This document shows positions 45,490 through 54,583 of a DNA stretch of 64,000 bases, in pieces. A model generated the notes under the pieces. It searched no databases and was not told the DNA's origin. It saw only the letters and a list, made by a program, of their open reading frames with translations. Each line of letters starts with the position of its first letter. Positions within the stretch are counted from its first letter, which is position 1. Both the position numbers and the translations under genes were made by a program. Origin of the DNA: Aquimarina latercula DSM 2041 (GTDB lineage: Bacteria > Bacteroidota > Bacteroidia > Flavobacteriales > Flavobacteriaceae); contig NZ_AUMK01000005.1 in NCBI RefSeq assembly GCF_000430645.1, positions 248,001 to 312,000 of the forward strand. Direction: 5' to 3'.

Positions 45490-46245
45490 TCAAAAAATGG
45501 ATTGAAATGATCGTTGATCTAGTATCCTTTTGGTAGTGCTACCCAATTGACTATACATTTTATCAAACAAAAAATTACCGATACTAATTCTTCGTACTCC
45601 TAATTTTTTCAAAGTATCAAAATCTGATAAATCAGGGACGCACATTACATTGACAGGTAATTGAGTATAATCTACAATTTCCTTAATTTCTAACTCTTTT
45701 TTAATACAGGGAATGAAAATTCCATCCGCACCTGCTTTTTCATACAATTGTATTCGTTTTTTAGTTTCCTCAAGCACATTAGGATGTTCTAACAAAAAAG
45801 TATCTGTTCTTACATTTATAAAAATATCCAAATTTTCTTTTGATACTGCATTCATTATTCTTTCCAACTTATTAGCAAATTCTTTCGCTGGTAACAATAT
45901 TCTTTTATCATCAACAATACTATCCTCTATATTAATTCCCGAAACACCTAAATCAGCCATTTTTCTTATATGCTCCGTAATAATTATAGGGTTTCTGCTA
46001 TACCCAGCCTCCAAATCTACAGATAAAGGTAAATTAGAATTTACTTTAATTCGTTCGACAAAATATCTTAATTCAGAAAATGCCATTTGTTCGCCATCTT
46101 CATATCCTAATAGAGCAGCAATGGCGGAACTCGATGTTCCTATCGCTTGGAAACCTATTTTTTCTGCCATTTTACTACTAGGAACATCCCATACATTTCC
46201 TAAAAGCAATGGTGTTTCTTGATTATGTAATTCTTTAAAATTCAT
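45490..46245 (-). CDS. Isocitrate lyase/PEP mutase-family protein
   Basis: 251 residues. The TIM-barrel shows the family landmarks LPLSVDLEAGYSR (metal-binding acids), GVSGINIEDSI and GADGIFIPC. The KKCGH-type loop of isocitrate lyase is absent, so it belongs to the short PEP mutase/carboxyvinyl-phosphonate-like group with unknown substrate. It is the first gene of a two-gene unit with ada, which suggests a role linked to alkylation stress, but the association may be incidental. Confidence 0.85.
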   Translation of the reverse strand: MNFKELHNQETPLLLGNVWDVPSSKMAEKIGFQAIGTSSSAIAALLGYEDGEQMAFSELRYFVERIKVNSNLPLSVDLEAGYSRNPIIITEHIRKMADLGVSGINIEDSIVDDKRILLPAKEFANKLERIMNAVSKENLDIFINVRTDTFLLEHPNVLEETKKRIQLYEKAGADGIFIPCIKKELEIKEIVDYTQLPVNVMCVPDLSDFDTLKKLGVRRISIGNFLFDKMYSQLGSTTKRILDQRSFQSIF

Positions 46246-46327
46246 CGTTTTTTGTTTTTCACAAAGTACCGATGACGATATTTATTCAGCAACCGAAAAC
46301 TTGACAAGTATTTTTATTCCGAAGAAT

Positions 46328-47596
46328 TTATTTTTTGGAAAGCTTAAGAATCAAATCTAAATTAGATCGTAATTCATTTAATTGCCATTGCCTTGCGTTG
46401 GCTTTTGTGGCTAGTAAAATAGACTGACGACTCGCCTGTTCAGCTTCTTTTATTTTTTTTCTAGCAGTATATATTTTTGACAAACCATCATAAGCACGGA
46501 ACGAGTTAGGGTGGCTTTCCAGACTCTTTTTAAAAGTTACTTCCGCTTCATTATATTTCTTATCTTCTAACTGATACCCTCCTAACACACTATAAAAAGT
46601 ATCTAATGAATTTGGGAAATGAATTTCTATCTCTGATTCCAAAATTGCTATATCCTCTCTTAAATTTTTGCGATAATAATAATTCATCATATTACCAAAA
46701 TTATAAGCTGGTAACGAAAACTTAGTATCGAATTCTGTATTTAATTTTTTATAATAATTTATTAGATCTTTCGCAGATGAAAATGAGTAAAATTTATCTC
46801 TACTAACCTCCCAATCTTTAAATAATTGAATTAATGCCTCTTTCAATGCAATCATATGAACGGATCCGTGATTCTCATCCTTATAATATGTAAAACTCCA
46901 ATTAGTATCATAAGGAAAGTATTTATCTAATACCCCTACAAAACCTCTCACACCCATACCCTGCGTATTGGCTAAAGACAAAAATAAGTTAGCACTTAAT
47001 TCTTTTTGATTTTCAAAAACCGTATCTGCTGTTTTATTAAGTATATAATCATTCCACCATAAAGAAGGATCAATCGCAATAAAACTATCAAATGCAGTTT
47101 GCTTTTCTAGATAATGGTTTACAACAAATAAACCTCCCATAGAATGTCCTACTAATATATCATAAGAAGATGTCCTGTATTTCTTATTCACTAAAGGTTT
47201 TAATTCTTGTTCCAAAAATGACATAAACTTATTTGCACTTCCACCTTCTGAGCCTTCTGCGTTGGGACGACAATATTCTCGATACTTTGCACTTCCTTTG
47301 TCAGAAATCGCGACCAAAATCATTTCCGGTATTTTATCTGCTACACTTGACAGAAATTCTACCAATCCAGAATCATGATAAAAATTATAGTCTCCATCCA
47401 TTAAATAGATAACTGGAAAGTTCCCTTGATCGCTATAAAAATAACTAGGTGGCAAATACACTTGAAAACTTCTTTTCTCTCCTAAAATACTAGAATTAAG
47501 AGAGTTTCGTTCCACAGGAATCAACGCATTATCTACAACCTGACCAAAAGTATTAAACGTTATAACTAATACCAATAAGAGGAGGAAATGTTTCAT
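46328..47596 (-). CDS. Secreted alpha/beta-hydrolase esterase with C-terminal TPR
   Basis: 422 residues, paralogue of the 2286 gene with the same order: signal peptide (MKHFLLLLVLVITFNTFGQ), IroE/Fes-type esterase with Ser152 in GHSMGG, FIAIDPSLWW, and the His in ENHGSVH, then two TPR-like repeats (YNEAEVTFKKSLESHPNSF). Here the elbow is the canonical GHSMGG. Periplasmic; substrate unknown. Upstream neighbour is the PEP-mutase-like gene's operon end, 82 bases away on the same strand. Confidence 0.87.
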   Translation of the reverse strand: MKHFLLLLVLVITFNTFGQVVDNALIPVERNSLNSSILGEKRSFQVYLPPSYFYSDQGNFPVIYLMDGDYNFYHDSGLVEFLSSVADKIPEMILVAISDKGSAKYREYCRPNAEGSEGGSANKFMSFLEQELKPLVNKKYRTSSYDILVGHSMGGLFVVNHYLEKQTAFDSFIAIDPSLWWNDYILNKTADTVFENQKELSANLFLSLANTQGMGVRGFVGVLDKYFPYDTNWSFTYYKDENHGSVHMIALKEALIQLFKDWEVSRDKFYSFSSAKDLINYYKKLNTEFDTKFSLPAYNFGNMMNYYYRKNLREDIAILESEIEIHFPNSLDTFYSVLGGYQLEDKKYNEAEVTFKKSLESHPNSFRAYDGLSKIYTARKKIKEAEQASRQSILLATKANARQWQLNELRSNLDLILKLSKK

Positions 47597-47740
47597 AAAA
47601 ATGATTTAAAATCAGGTAGAATAATCTTTGCGTTGCAAAATAAGAAACATCAATTATGATACTATTAAAAATATGGTAATTTTAATTAAACTGATTATCT
47701 ATAAAAACCTAAAGCAATGAAACACCGTATCATAATATAA

Positions 47741-48142
47741 TCATTCGATTGACTCAGTATATTCTAAAAACAACTTACAACCTGCTATTGTCCAAGCATA
47801 TGTTTCAGACAACTCTCTTTCTCCTCGACTTTGTGCTAGCTCTCCTTCTAATCGACATACGCGTGTGATACGATGTATAGCGCCTTCCATCAAATTATAC
47901 AATCGATCATCTGATTTGGTTATAACCGGAGACTGATTTGCTATTTCTAGTTTGTTCTTTATATCAGCAATTTCACTACCGACACCAATTTTCATTACCT
48001 GCATCATTGATGCTAGACGTATTAATTCTGATAAAAATTCTCTTGGCATGCACAAATACCCTGATTGCGCAGGATTAGGAATCGCATCCTTACTGCCTTC
48101 ACTGATGATTTGCTTAACCATAAAAGAAAAAGTGGTTGACAT
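47741..48142 (-). CDS. Unrecognised 133-residue protein
   Basis: I do not recognise this family. The sequence is mostly helical, with no signal peptide or membrane segment. Noted features: two Cys in the second half (RVCRLEGELAQ, IAGCKLFLEY), a CMPREFLSELIRLASMMQVM amphipathic helix, and an acidic C-terminus. A TAGTTTTG promoter box lies about 50 bases upstream of the start. It is monocistronic, with a terminator-like hairpin upstream of its promoter. Confidence 0.55.
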   Translation of the reverse strand: MSTTFSFMVKQIISEGSKDAIPNPAQSGYLCMPREFLSELIRLASMMQVMKIGVGSEIADIKNKLEIANQSPVITKSDDRLYNLMEGAIHRITRVCRLEGELAQSRGERELSETYAWTIAGCKLFLEYTESIE

Positions 48143-48191
48143 TTTAATAGCTCTTTTAAAGACTGCTGGTTATTAGATTGTTATATAGTTC

Positions 48192-48199
48192 CAAAACTA
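48192..48199 (-). promoter_or_regulatory. -7 promoter box for the 48142 gene
   Basis: TAGTTTTG on the minus strand; a TTG lies 16 bases further upstream. Leader of about 45 bases. Confidence 0.5.
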
Positions 48200-48217
48200 T
48201 ACAAGTATACCCTAACA

Positions 48218-48243
48218 AAAAACGGGTAAAATCCCCCGTTTTT
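48218..48243 (-). terminator. Likely terminator of the TolC operon
   Basis: Read on the minus strand, AAAAACGGG / CCCGTTTTTT forms a nine-base-pair stem with a T-run. It lies about 220 bases downstream of the tolC-like stop. Confidence 0.6.
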
Positions 48244-48463
48244 AAATCATACAATAATAGGGAATTTTCCCTTTTCTAATAAAAATAAAAGAGGTAAATT
48301 AATTTTGATTTCTTATACATTAGATTATCAAAATCTAATGACTATTTAGGAATAAAGTATAACAACTTATTCGATAGTTAATTAAAGAGAATAGTGGATA
48401 TAAATAGCTATTTATTACTAATAGTATCTTACAGTAATTAAAAAAAATGCACAAATCTAATGG

Positions 48464-49867
48464 CTACAAATTTTCTGGATTTACAGCTAAATTTTTAAAC
48501 AGTTTTGCTTTAGTATCGAAATACTTATTTTGTAATTTATTCTGTTTCAATTGGGCATCAATTAGTTTACTTTCTCTAGAATTAATCAAAAATAAAGAAC
48601 TTTCTCCAAAACTAAATTTTCGTTCTTCGGCTCTTAGTAATGTAGTATAATCTGTTACAATATCAGTAATCAGTTTGTTTTGAGTTTTGAAAGAATCTAG
48701 CTCATTATTGATTGCATTTACTTTATTTTCAATTTGTAATTGTACACTTGCTAACTCATATTGACTATCTTGGATTTTATACTTAGCCAATTTAACCGCA
48801 CCTCTTTCTTTTCGTAAAAACAATGGAAACTGAAATGCTACCCCTCCTTTATAATCCGCAGTATTAAATGAATTCGCAATTTCTGGCGAAGGAGTTAAAA
48901 AATTATATTCCAAATTAATTTTAGGCAGTAACTTATTTGCTTTTAATTTACGATCCACTTCTAGACCTTCTATTTTATAATTCAAAGATCTTAGTTTAGG
49001 ATGATTTGCTAAATCTACTTCTGTAAACAATGCCTGTTGTATCTGCAATGTCTGGTCAATAACAATATCTACTTCATTGTCTGGAATCACATTAGGTTGT
49101 ATCTCTACGGGAATATTATTTCCGATCCATAAATAATTAGATAGCTCCAAACTTGATTTCATCAATTTTACTTTAGCTTGTTCTAAACTTAATTGACGAT
49201 TCTGTACTGTGATCTGCGCTTCTACAGTATCTATAATTGCCTTATCTCCGGCTAATGCACTCTTCTTTACTCCACCAAAACGGGCCCTTGCGTTAATCAA
49301 AAAGTTCTGATAAATTTCTTTTTCATTATATGCTTCTAACCAATTAAAATAAGCCAACGATGCATTATACAAAATTTCATTCACTAAAATATCTCTATCT
49401 ACTTTGGTTTGTTCTCTAAATAATTTTGCTTTTTTAAGTGCAGCCATTCGATCATTAATTAACAATCCTTGCGCAATTGGAACCGATATACCTGCGCTAT
49501 ATAAGCCTTCATTGGGTACAGTTCTTTCTGGGTTTAAAAATATCCCTTCATTCTGCTCAAAATTAGCCTTTAATTCTATCCCATACCAAGTAGGTACTTT
49601 AAACGTCGCATTTAATAAATCATAGTATTCAGAACCTTTGAACTTTTTTCTATCATAATCTACTTCAATTTTAGGATCAAAACCTCCTCTAGATTTCAGT
49701 AGATTAGCTTCTCCTACACTTATATTTAACTCAGCTTGCTTTGCGATGGGGTGATGTTTTTTCACAAACCCTAGATATTCTCTAAAATTAAGTTTTATCG
49801 AGTCTTGTTCCTGCGCATAGGTTGCAGTTGTCAAAAAAAGAAAACTGTACAACAAAAGTTTGTTCAT
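48464..49867 (-). CDS. TolC-family outer membrane efflux protein
   Basis: 467 residues with a signal peptide (MNKLLLYSFLFLTTATYAQ). Two OEP repeats of long alternating coiled-coil helices (e.g. ALAGDKAIIDTVEAQITVQNRQLSLEQAKVKLM) give the TolC tunnel. It forms the outer membrane exit duct for the HlyD-like adaptor and ABC protein of the same operon; the HlyD gene ends 3 bases upstream. It is probably part of a type I-like export or efflux system. Confidence 0.92.
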   Translation of the reverse strand: MNKLLLYSFLFLTTATYAQEQDSIKLNFREYLGFVKKHHPIAKQAELNISVGEANLLKSRGGFDPKIEVDYDRKKFKGSEYYDLLNATFKVPTWYGIELKANFEQNEGIFLNPERTVPNEGLYSAGISVPIAQGLLINDRMAALKKAKLFREQTKVDRDILVNEILYNASLAYFNWLEAYNEKEIYQNFLINARARFGGVKKSALAGDKAIIDTVEAQITVQNRQLSLEQAKVKLMKSSLELSNYLWIGNNIPVEIQPNVIPDNEVDIVIDQTLQIQQALFTEVDLANHPKLRSLNYKIEGLEVDRKLKANKLLPKINLEYNFLTPSPEIANSFNTADYKGGVAFQFPLFLRKERGAVKLAKYKIQDSQYELASVQLQIENKVNAINNELDSFKTQNKLITDIVTDYTTLLRAEERKFSFGESSLFLINSRESKLIDAQLKQNKLQNKYFDTKAKLFKNLAVNPENL

Positions 49868-49870
49868 AGA

Positions 49871-51223
49871 TTATTTCTTTTTGGTAGTTGCTATTTTATC
49901 CTCGGGTTGGTAATAATTAGGAGGAAAACCATTTAACTGTCTCCATAATTCGAACCAAATTGGTACATCTTCTAACAATGCAATGGTATTGGCTCCTGAT
50001 CCTACACGCACTCCATCTGGCCAGGGATGATCTTTTTCATCGGGTGAAATTAATATTCTGTATTTCCCATTAGGGCTAATAAATGTTTCTACTGCAACTA
50101 TTTTACCTCCATATGTTCCGTACGATACATTGGGCCATCCACTAAAAATAATCGCAGGCCAACCATCAAATTGTACTCTTACTTCTTCTCCAATATGCAC
50201 TAATGGTAAATCAATGGGTTTCACAAATGTTTCTACCGCCAGATCATATTCTGATGGCATAATACCAACTAACCGATCCCCTTCTTTAAATGTCTCTCCT
50301 ATTCCGGATTGTATCGCTTTATTGATATACCCATTTTGCGGTGCAGTGATAAAATACAAGCCATTTCTTATTTCATAATTGGTATACTGATTTTCTAATT
50401 TGGTAACCTGTGCTTCTGCATCAAATTGACTTGACTGTGCAGTAAATCGATCACTCTGAGACTTGGATATCTTCTCTGCATATTCTGCTTTGATCCGATT
50501 CATTTCTATCTGCGCATTGATAACATCATTTTTACTAGCTAGTAACTTGTTTTCTTGCGAAATTAACTTAGCTTGAGTCTCTTGTAATTTTAAACGTTTA
50601 GTTTCTACATCTGTTAATGACTTCAGTCCTTCACTTTCTAGCTGCTCGGTTCGCTTAAATTGTCTTTCGGCTATAGCTATATTGGTCTTTGCCGCTTCTA
50701 GATCAATACTATCACTTTTTACCTTTAGGTTAGATTGTAATAACTTATTATCTGCCTGTTTTAATTTTAAAGAGCGTTCTCTAACCAATGCATCTGCTTG
50801 ATTACCTAACGCTTTTACTTTTTCTTCATATGAAGTAACAGCCATAGATTTTGCTTTTATCTGTTGTCCAGTTCTAGCGACAAGATTGGGATCAAAATAT
50901 TCATTTTTAACCTCTGAAATACGTAAAATAGTATCACCTTTTTTTACAAAATCTCCTTCTCGTACATACCACTGTTCTATTCTTCCAGGTATAGGCGATT
51001 GTATTGTTTGTGGTCGTTGATCAGGTGTTAGTGTCGTAACAAATCCAGTCCCAGAAATGTTTTGAGTCCAAGGAAAGAATAAAATGATAAAAAGGATAAT
51101 AGTAAATACTAATAAAAAACGATTAAAATACTTATAATGATCTTTACCAAATACTTTCTGAGATGCTTTATACCCTAAAATATCTACAGTTCTATTCAAC
51201 TTATTATTTGAAATATTTAGCAT
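49871..51223 (-). CDS. HlyD-family periplasmic adaptor
   Basis: 450 residues. One N-terminal membrane helix (about 33-50), a biotinyl-lipoyl-like half (GRIEQWYVREGDFVKKGDTILRI), two long coiled-coil stretches (about 105-270, lysine/glutamine rich) and a second lipoyl half (FITAPQNGYINKAIQSGIGETFKEGD), then a beta-barrel. Membrane fusion protein linking the ABC exporter and TolC. The gene is six bases after the ABC gene and three before the tolC-like gene. Confidence 0.92.
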   Translation of the reverse strand: MLNISNNKLNRTVDILGYKASQKVFGKDHYKYFNRFLLVFTIILFIILFFPWTQNISGTGFVTTLTPDQRPQTIQSPIPGRIEQWYVREGDFVKKGDTILRISEVKNEYFDPNLVARTGQQIKAKSMAVTSYEEKVKALGNQADALVRERSLKLKQADNKLLQSNLKVKSDSIDLEAAKTNIAIAERQFKRTEQLESEGLKSLTDVETKRLKLQETQAKLISQENKLLASKNDVINAQIEMNRIKAEYAEKISKSQSDRFTAQSSQFDAEAQVTKLENQYTNYEIRNGLYFITAPQNGYINKAIQSGIGETFKEGDRLVGIMPSEYDLAVETFVKPIDLPLVHIGEEVRVQFDGWPAIIFSGWPNVSYGTYGGKIVAVETFISPNGKYRILISPDEKDHPWPDGVRVGSGANTIALLEDVPIWFELWRQLNGFPPNYYQPEDKIATTKKK

Positions 51224-51229
51224 ACCTTT

Positions 51230-52897
51230 CTATTTTTCACTTATTATTTTACCATTATCTACGGTAATAATTCTACCACAACGCGATGTCCATTTAGCAT
51301 TTTCACTAACTACAACTAACGCCCAAGGATTTTCTGGCTCCACCAGAAAGTCCATAATTCTGGCAGCTTCAGTTTCATTAAATTGATCTAAAGGATCCTT
51401 TAGAATTAACAATTTCGGTTTTGTAACAATTCCTCTAGCTAATACTATTTTTTTAGAAATCGTATATGGTATCTGCTTACCTTCCGGATACAACATCGTT
51501 AATAAACCTTTAGGTTGTTCTTTTACAAATTGAAGCAATCCTACTTTTTCTAAAGCCCAATAAACTTGTTCACTGGTAATACTTTCATCTCCAAAAGTGA
51601 TATTCTCTAAAATAGTTCCTTCAAACGGAGATTCCTCTGTCAATGACTGCCCAATATACCCTCTATAATAATTTAAATTCACTCCCTTTAGCGAGACATT
51701 ATTGATATATATACTACCTGTATCGGGTTCTAATAAACCTGCAATTAATCTAAGAAGAGTTGATTTACCAGAACCATTAGGTCCCTGTATCAATATGGTA
51801 CAACTCTCTGAAATATTAAGAGAAACATCATCGATAATTCTTTTATCTCTATCCGGAACGGCATAAGAAACCTGGTCCAACTCTATCACAAACCCCTCAT
51901 CTTCTTTAAAAGGTTTTTCCCCTTCCTGAGGTTCTAATTGTTTATCAACTACCTGACCTATTTTTTCCAAAGAAGTCAATACATCATAGAAAGATTCTAA
52001 ACCTACAATTAGTTTTTCTACAGAGGTAATCACTAATAAAATAATGATCTCAGCTGCTACGAACTGTCCTATATTCATCTTCTGATTTAAAACTAAAACA
52101 CCACCTATTAATAGAAGGCCAGCAGTAACTAATACCTTAAAACCAATCATCTGAATAAATTGCAATACGAGTATTCTAAAATGGCTTTCTCTAGAATCTA
52201 AGTAATCCGCTACTAAAGCATCGTTCTTATTAAGTGCCAAGCTTGTTCTTCCTGATAATTTAAAACTTACTATTGACCTCGCAACTTCCTGGATCCAATG
52301 GGCAACTTTATACTTACTTTTAGACTCACTAAGACTAGTTTCTAAACCTTTGGTTGCTGTATATTTAAATACGATATAGATTAAAACCAATAAAAGCAAA
52401 CCATAAATAATAAAAAATGGATGATAAAATGACAGTAATAGAAGCCCAAAGATTATTTGCACCAAAGCTGTCGGAAAATCTACTAATATCTTTGACAATC
52501 CTTTTTGTATAGTCAAAGTATCAAAGAATCTATTTGCTAATTCTGGCGGATAATAATTACGTAACTCACTCATCTTGATTTTAGGAAACCTATATGTGAA
52601 TTCAAAAGATGCTCTAGTAAAGATCTTTTGTTGTACATTTTCTATAATCCTAATTTGCATAAACTGTAATATCCCTACAAATAGAACTCCAGCCGTAACT
52701 AAAATTACTAGGATTATCCAGGAAGTACTAACCTGCGCTCCTTGTAATAAATTTATAATAGCTTGTATTCCTAAAGGAAGGGATAAACTTACCAATCCAG
52801 CGAAAATTGCATAATAGAATACTTGCAGGATATCTCTTTTATCAAGTTTTAAGAGCCCCATCAAACGCTGCCAAGCGGTCAATATATTTTTAGCCAT
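51230..52897 (-). CDS. ABC exporter half-transporter with degenerate ATPase motifs
   Basis: 555 residues: six membrane helices (about 20-300) and a nucleotide-binding domain. The Walker A site is intact (GPNGSGKST, Lys378), but the usual LSGGQ signature is replaced by TISKK (479-483), Walker B reads LLILKDP (Lys500-Asp501 instead of Asp-Glu) and the switch His position is Glu532 (VVVSENAKW). ATP binding is likely, normal hydrolysis is doubtful. No peptidase domain. The coupled HlyD and TolC genes indicate export, perhaps of a peptide or toxin-like substrate. Starts 8 bases inside the TetR gene. Confidence 0.85.
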   Translation of the reverse strand: MAKNILTAWQRLMGLLKLDKRDILQVFYYAIFAGLVSLSLPLGIQAIINLLQGAQVSTSWIILVILVTAGVLFVGILQFMQIRIIENVQQKIFTRASFEFTYRFPKIKMSELRNYYPPELANRFFDTLTIQKGLSKILVDFPTALVQIIFGLLLLSFYHPFFIIYGLLLLVLIYIVFKYTATKGLETSLSESKSKYKVAHWIQEVARSIVSFKLSGRTSLALNKNDALVADYLDSRESHFRILVLQFIQMIGFKVLVTAGLLLIGGVLVLNQKMNIGQFVAAEIIILLVITSVEKLIVGLESFYDVLTSLEKIGQVVDKQLEPQEGEKPFKEDEGFVIELDQVSYAVPDRDKRIIDDVSLNISESCTILIQGPNGSGKSTLLRLIAGLLEPDTGSIYINNVSLKGVNLNYYRGYIGQSLTEESPFEGTILENITFGDESITSEQVYWALEKVGLLQFVKEQPKGLLTMLYPEGKQIPYTISKKIVLARGIVTKPKLLILKDPLDQFNETEAARIMDFLVEPENPWALVVVSENAKWTSRCGRIITVDNGKIISEK

Positions 52898-53576
52898 TCT
52901 TGTGGTTATTTAAAGAATTAAATACTAAATCAATAAAATATTTTGTAGGAGTAATTTTCTCATCACAATCCGTTAACGAAGAAAAATGATCTCTTAAGAA
53001 ATGTTGATGCAATGTACCCTCAGTAATGGTACTGGCCAAACTAGCAGGATAATAATATGTTTCGTCCACTTGTATAATCATATCTTTAATCCTGTTCACT
53101 AGTCTTTTGTAAATAGAAAAGTATCCATCTTTATTCTCGTTATCAACCTCCTTAGTCAGATATGATTTAGAATATTCATTAATTACAATCTTGTTTAATA
53201 AAACCTCGTTAATGTGGGAGAAGGAAGAATCTTCTTTTGTAGTCCGAGTTACAATTTCGATAGCTTTGGTTAATTTTTCTTTAGCATCAGAAATACTATT
53301 AGTGGTAAACACTAATTGATACTCTAGCCAACCCCAATACCAAGAAGTTAGATATAACAAGAGCTTATGCTTGTTTTCAAAATAGCGATATATCGAACTT
53401 TCATTAGATCCTATCTTAACGCCTAATTTTTTAAAAGTAAAACTATCAAAACCGATTTCATCGATTAAAAGAATACTATATTCTACAATTTTCTTTCCTA
53501 AAGTAGAAGATTCTGGATCCTTTAAATATATATTATTATTGATATTAACCTTTAAGTCTTGGAGTATATATTTCAT
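52890..53576 (-). CDS. TetR-family regulator of the export operon
   Basis: 228 residues from ATG 53576; a longer frame would start with TTG inside the -7 box. An N-terminal TetR HTH (about 35-80, SFTFKKLGVKIGSNESSIYRYFENKHKLL) is followed by a divergent helical ligand domain. It overlaps the ABC gene by eight bases and heads the operon, so it probably represses its own transcription through the palindrome at 53600-53618. Ligand unknown. Confidence 0.85.
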   Translation of the reverse strand: MKYILQDLKVNINNNIYLKDPESSTLGKKIVEYSILLIDEIGFDSFTFKKLGVKIGSNESSIYRYFENKHKLLLYLTSWYWGWLEYQLVFTTNSISDAKEKLTKAIEIVTRTTKEDSSFSHINEVLLNKIVINEYSKSYLTKEVDNENKDGYFSIYKRLVNRIKDMIIQVDETYYYPASLASTITEGTLHQHFLRDHFSSLTDCDEKITPTKYFIDLVFNSLNNHKNG

Positions 53577-53594
53577 AACTAAAACTATTTTGTT

Positions 53595-53640
53595 CAAAAA
53601 TAATAGTATTACTATTATGATTTAATACATTAACTATTAT
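53595..53640 (-). promoter_or_regulatory. Operator and promoter of the TetR/ABC export operon
   Basis: The near-perfect palindrome ATAATAGTATTACTATTAT (53600-53618) overlaps the -7 box TATTTTTG (53602-53595, minus). A third ACTATTAT half-site follows at 53633-53640. This suggests autorepression by the TetR protein. Confidence 0.65.
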
Positions 53641-53725
53641 TTAACCAAATTTTATGTTTTAATGTTAAGTAAATAATGCTATATTTATTGTAGACATCTC
53701 TCTCAATCAACTCAATACAATACAC

Positions 53726-54079
53726 ATGAAAAAACTGTTATTTATCGCATTTATATCGATACTCTCGATACATGCACAAGAGCAAAAATTTACATCTCCT
53801 GATAGTGTAAATATTGGAGATATTATGACTTTAGGAAAACCATCTGGAAAAACATATAAGCATATTCTATTTCCAAAAACTAATTTTATTATTAAAAAAG
53901 GAGGAACCACAAACTACAAGAAATTAAGTGGTTTAAGAGTAATTATTACTAACAAAGAAACCAAAGAAGGAAAAACGATTATCTCTATCAAAAGAAATGA
54001 TCAAAAACAATTTCTGAACAGTATTCGGATAGTAAAAGTAAATCTTAAAGCTGCCTTGGAAGCAAAAGAAATTTTTTAG
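53726..54079 (+). CDS. Small secreted protein of Bacteroidota, unknown function
   Basis: 117 residues with a signal peptide (MKKLLFIAFISILSIHAQ). The mature part reads KFTSPDSVNIGDIMTLGKPSGKTYKHILFPKTNF, a compact beta-rich segment. Homologues of this length are common in Flavobacteriaceae but without a function I can name. It is divergent from the TetR operon and ends convergently with the HTH gene at 54122. Confidence 0.65.
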   Translation: MKKLLFIAFISILSIHAQEQKFTSPDSVNIGDIMTLGKPSGKTYKHILFPKTNFIIKKGGTTNYKKLSGLRVIITNKETKEGKTIISIKRNDQKQFLNSIRIVKVNLKAALEAKEIF

Positions 54080-54121
54080 TAAATAAGAAAAATAGCTATA
54101 TACGGATTGATAATTACATTA

Positions 54122-54472
54122 TCATTTATTAGCAATTTCCATAAGTTTATCTCTAATATCCTTATCATCTAAATATTGCAATAAAACTTGTTTAAAATAA
54201 TCCTTCTTACCATATGTTACTTCGGATTCTTGAACGATATGGTCTTCTTTTAGCATATTTCCTTCTCCAGTAACAAGCCAAGTAGGATTAATTTCTGTAT
54301 ACAATTGTATAATCTTTTCAATAAAATCACCTCCAATATTACTATTTGCAGACTGCAATCTATGTAAATAGCCCGCACTTGCTCCTATAGAAAGGCTAAA
54401 ACTCCTAAGGCTTATTCCCAAATGAGCTGCAAATAAAATAACTCTATCTAAAATTTTATCTTTTTTATCCAA
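54122..54472 (-). CDS. CI-like HTH regulator
   Basis: 116 residues. An XRE/CI-type HTH at about 10-60 (LGISLRSFSLSIGASAGYLHRLQSANSNIGGDFIEKI) followed by INPTWLVTGEGNML, a segment typical of phage-CI-like repressors of Flavobacteriaceae. Small and without a peptidase domain. It is divergent from another small regulator-like gene (54584). A TATCTTTG -7 box at 54552-54545 serves it. Confidence 0.8.
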   Translation of the reverse strand: MDKKDKILDRVILFAAHLGISLRSFSLSIGASAGYLHRLQSANSNIGGDFIEKIIQLYTEINPTWLVTGEGNMLKEDHIVQESEVTYGKKDYFKQVLLQYLDDKDIRDKLMEIANK

Positions 54473-54544
54473 AATATTGACTATTATTTGCGTATATCTA
54501 ATATTTTATATAATATTGTATACCAAAACGATAACATTATATTC

Positions 54545-54552
54545 ACAAAGAT
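54545..54552 (-). promoter_or_regulatory. -7 promoter box for the 54472 HTH gene
   Basis: TATCTTTG on the minus strand, about 70 bases before the start codon. Confidence 0.5.
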
Positions 54553-54583
54553 ACTTATACCTATAACATTAGCCAACTTATTT

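Larger units (their letters stand above)
48143..48463. other. Intergenic region with hairpins and a promoter box
   Basis: 321 bases. Seen: TAGTTTTG (48199-48192, minus), a -7 box for the 48142 gene; the hairpin AAAAACGGG / CCCGTTTTT (48218-48243), a likely terminator of the TolC operon on the minus strand; the palindrome AGGGAATTTTCCCT (48259-48272); and a CATTAGATT / AATCTAATG hairpin (48319-48341). No gene. Confidence 0.5.

Noticed and set aside
45713..46222. Long plus-strand frame of 169 codons
   Set aside because: It is antisense to the PEP-mutase-like gene, which has clear family motifs.
53577..53597. Earlier TTG start for the TetR gene of the export operon
   Set aside because: It lies in the TATTTTTG promoter box.
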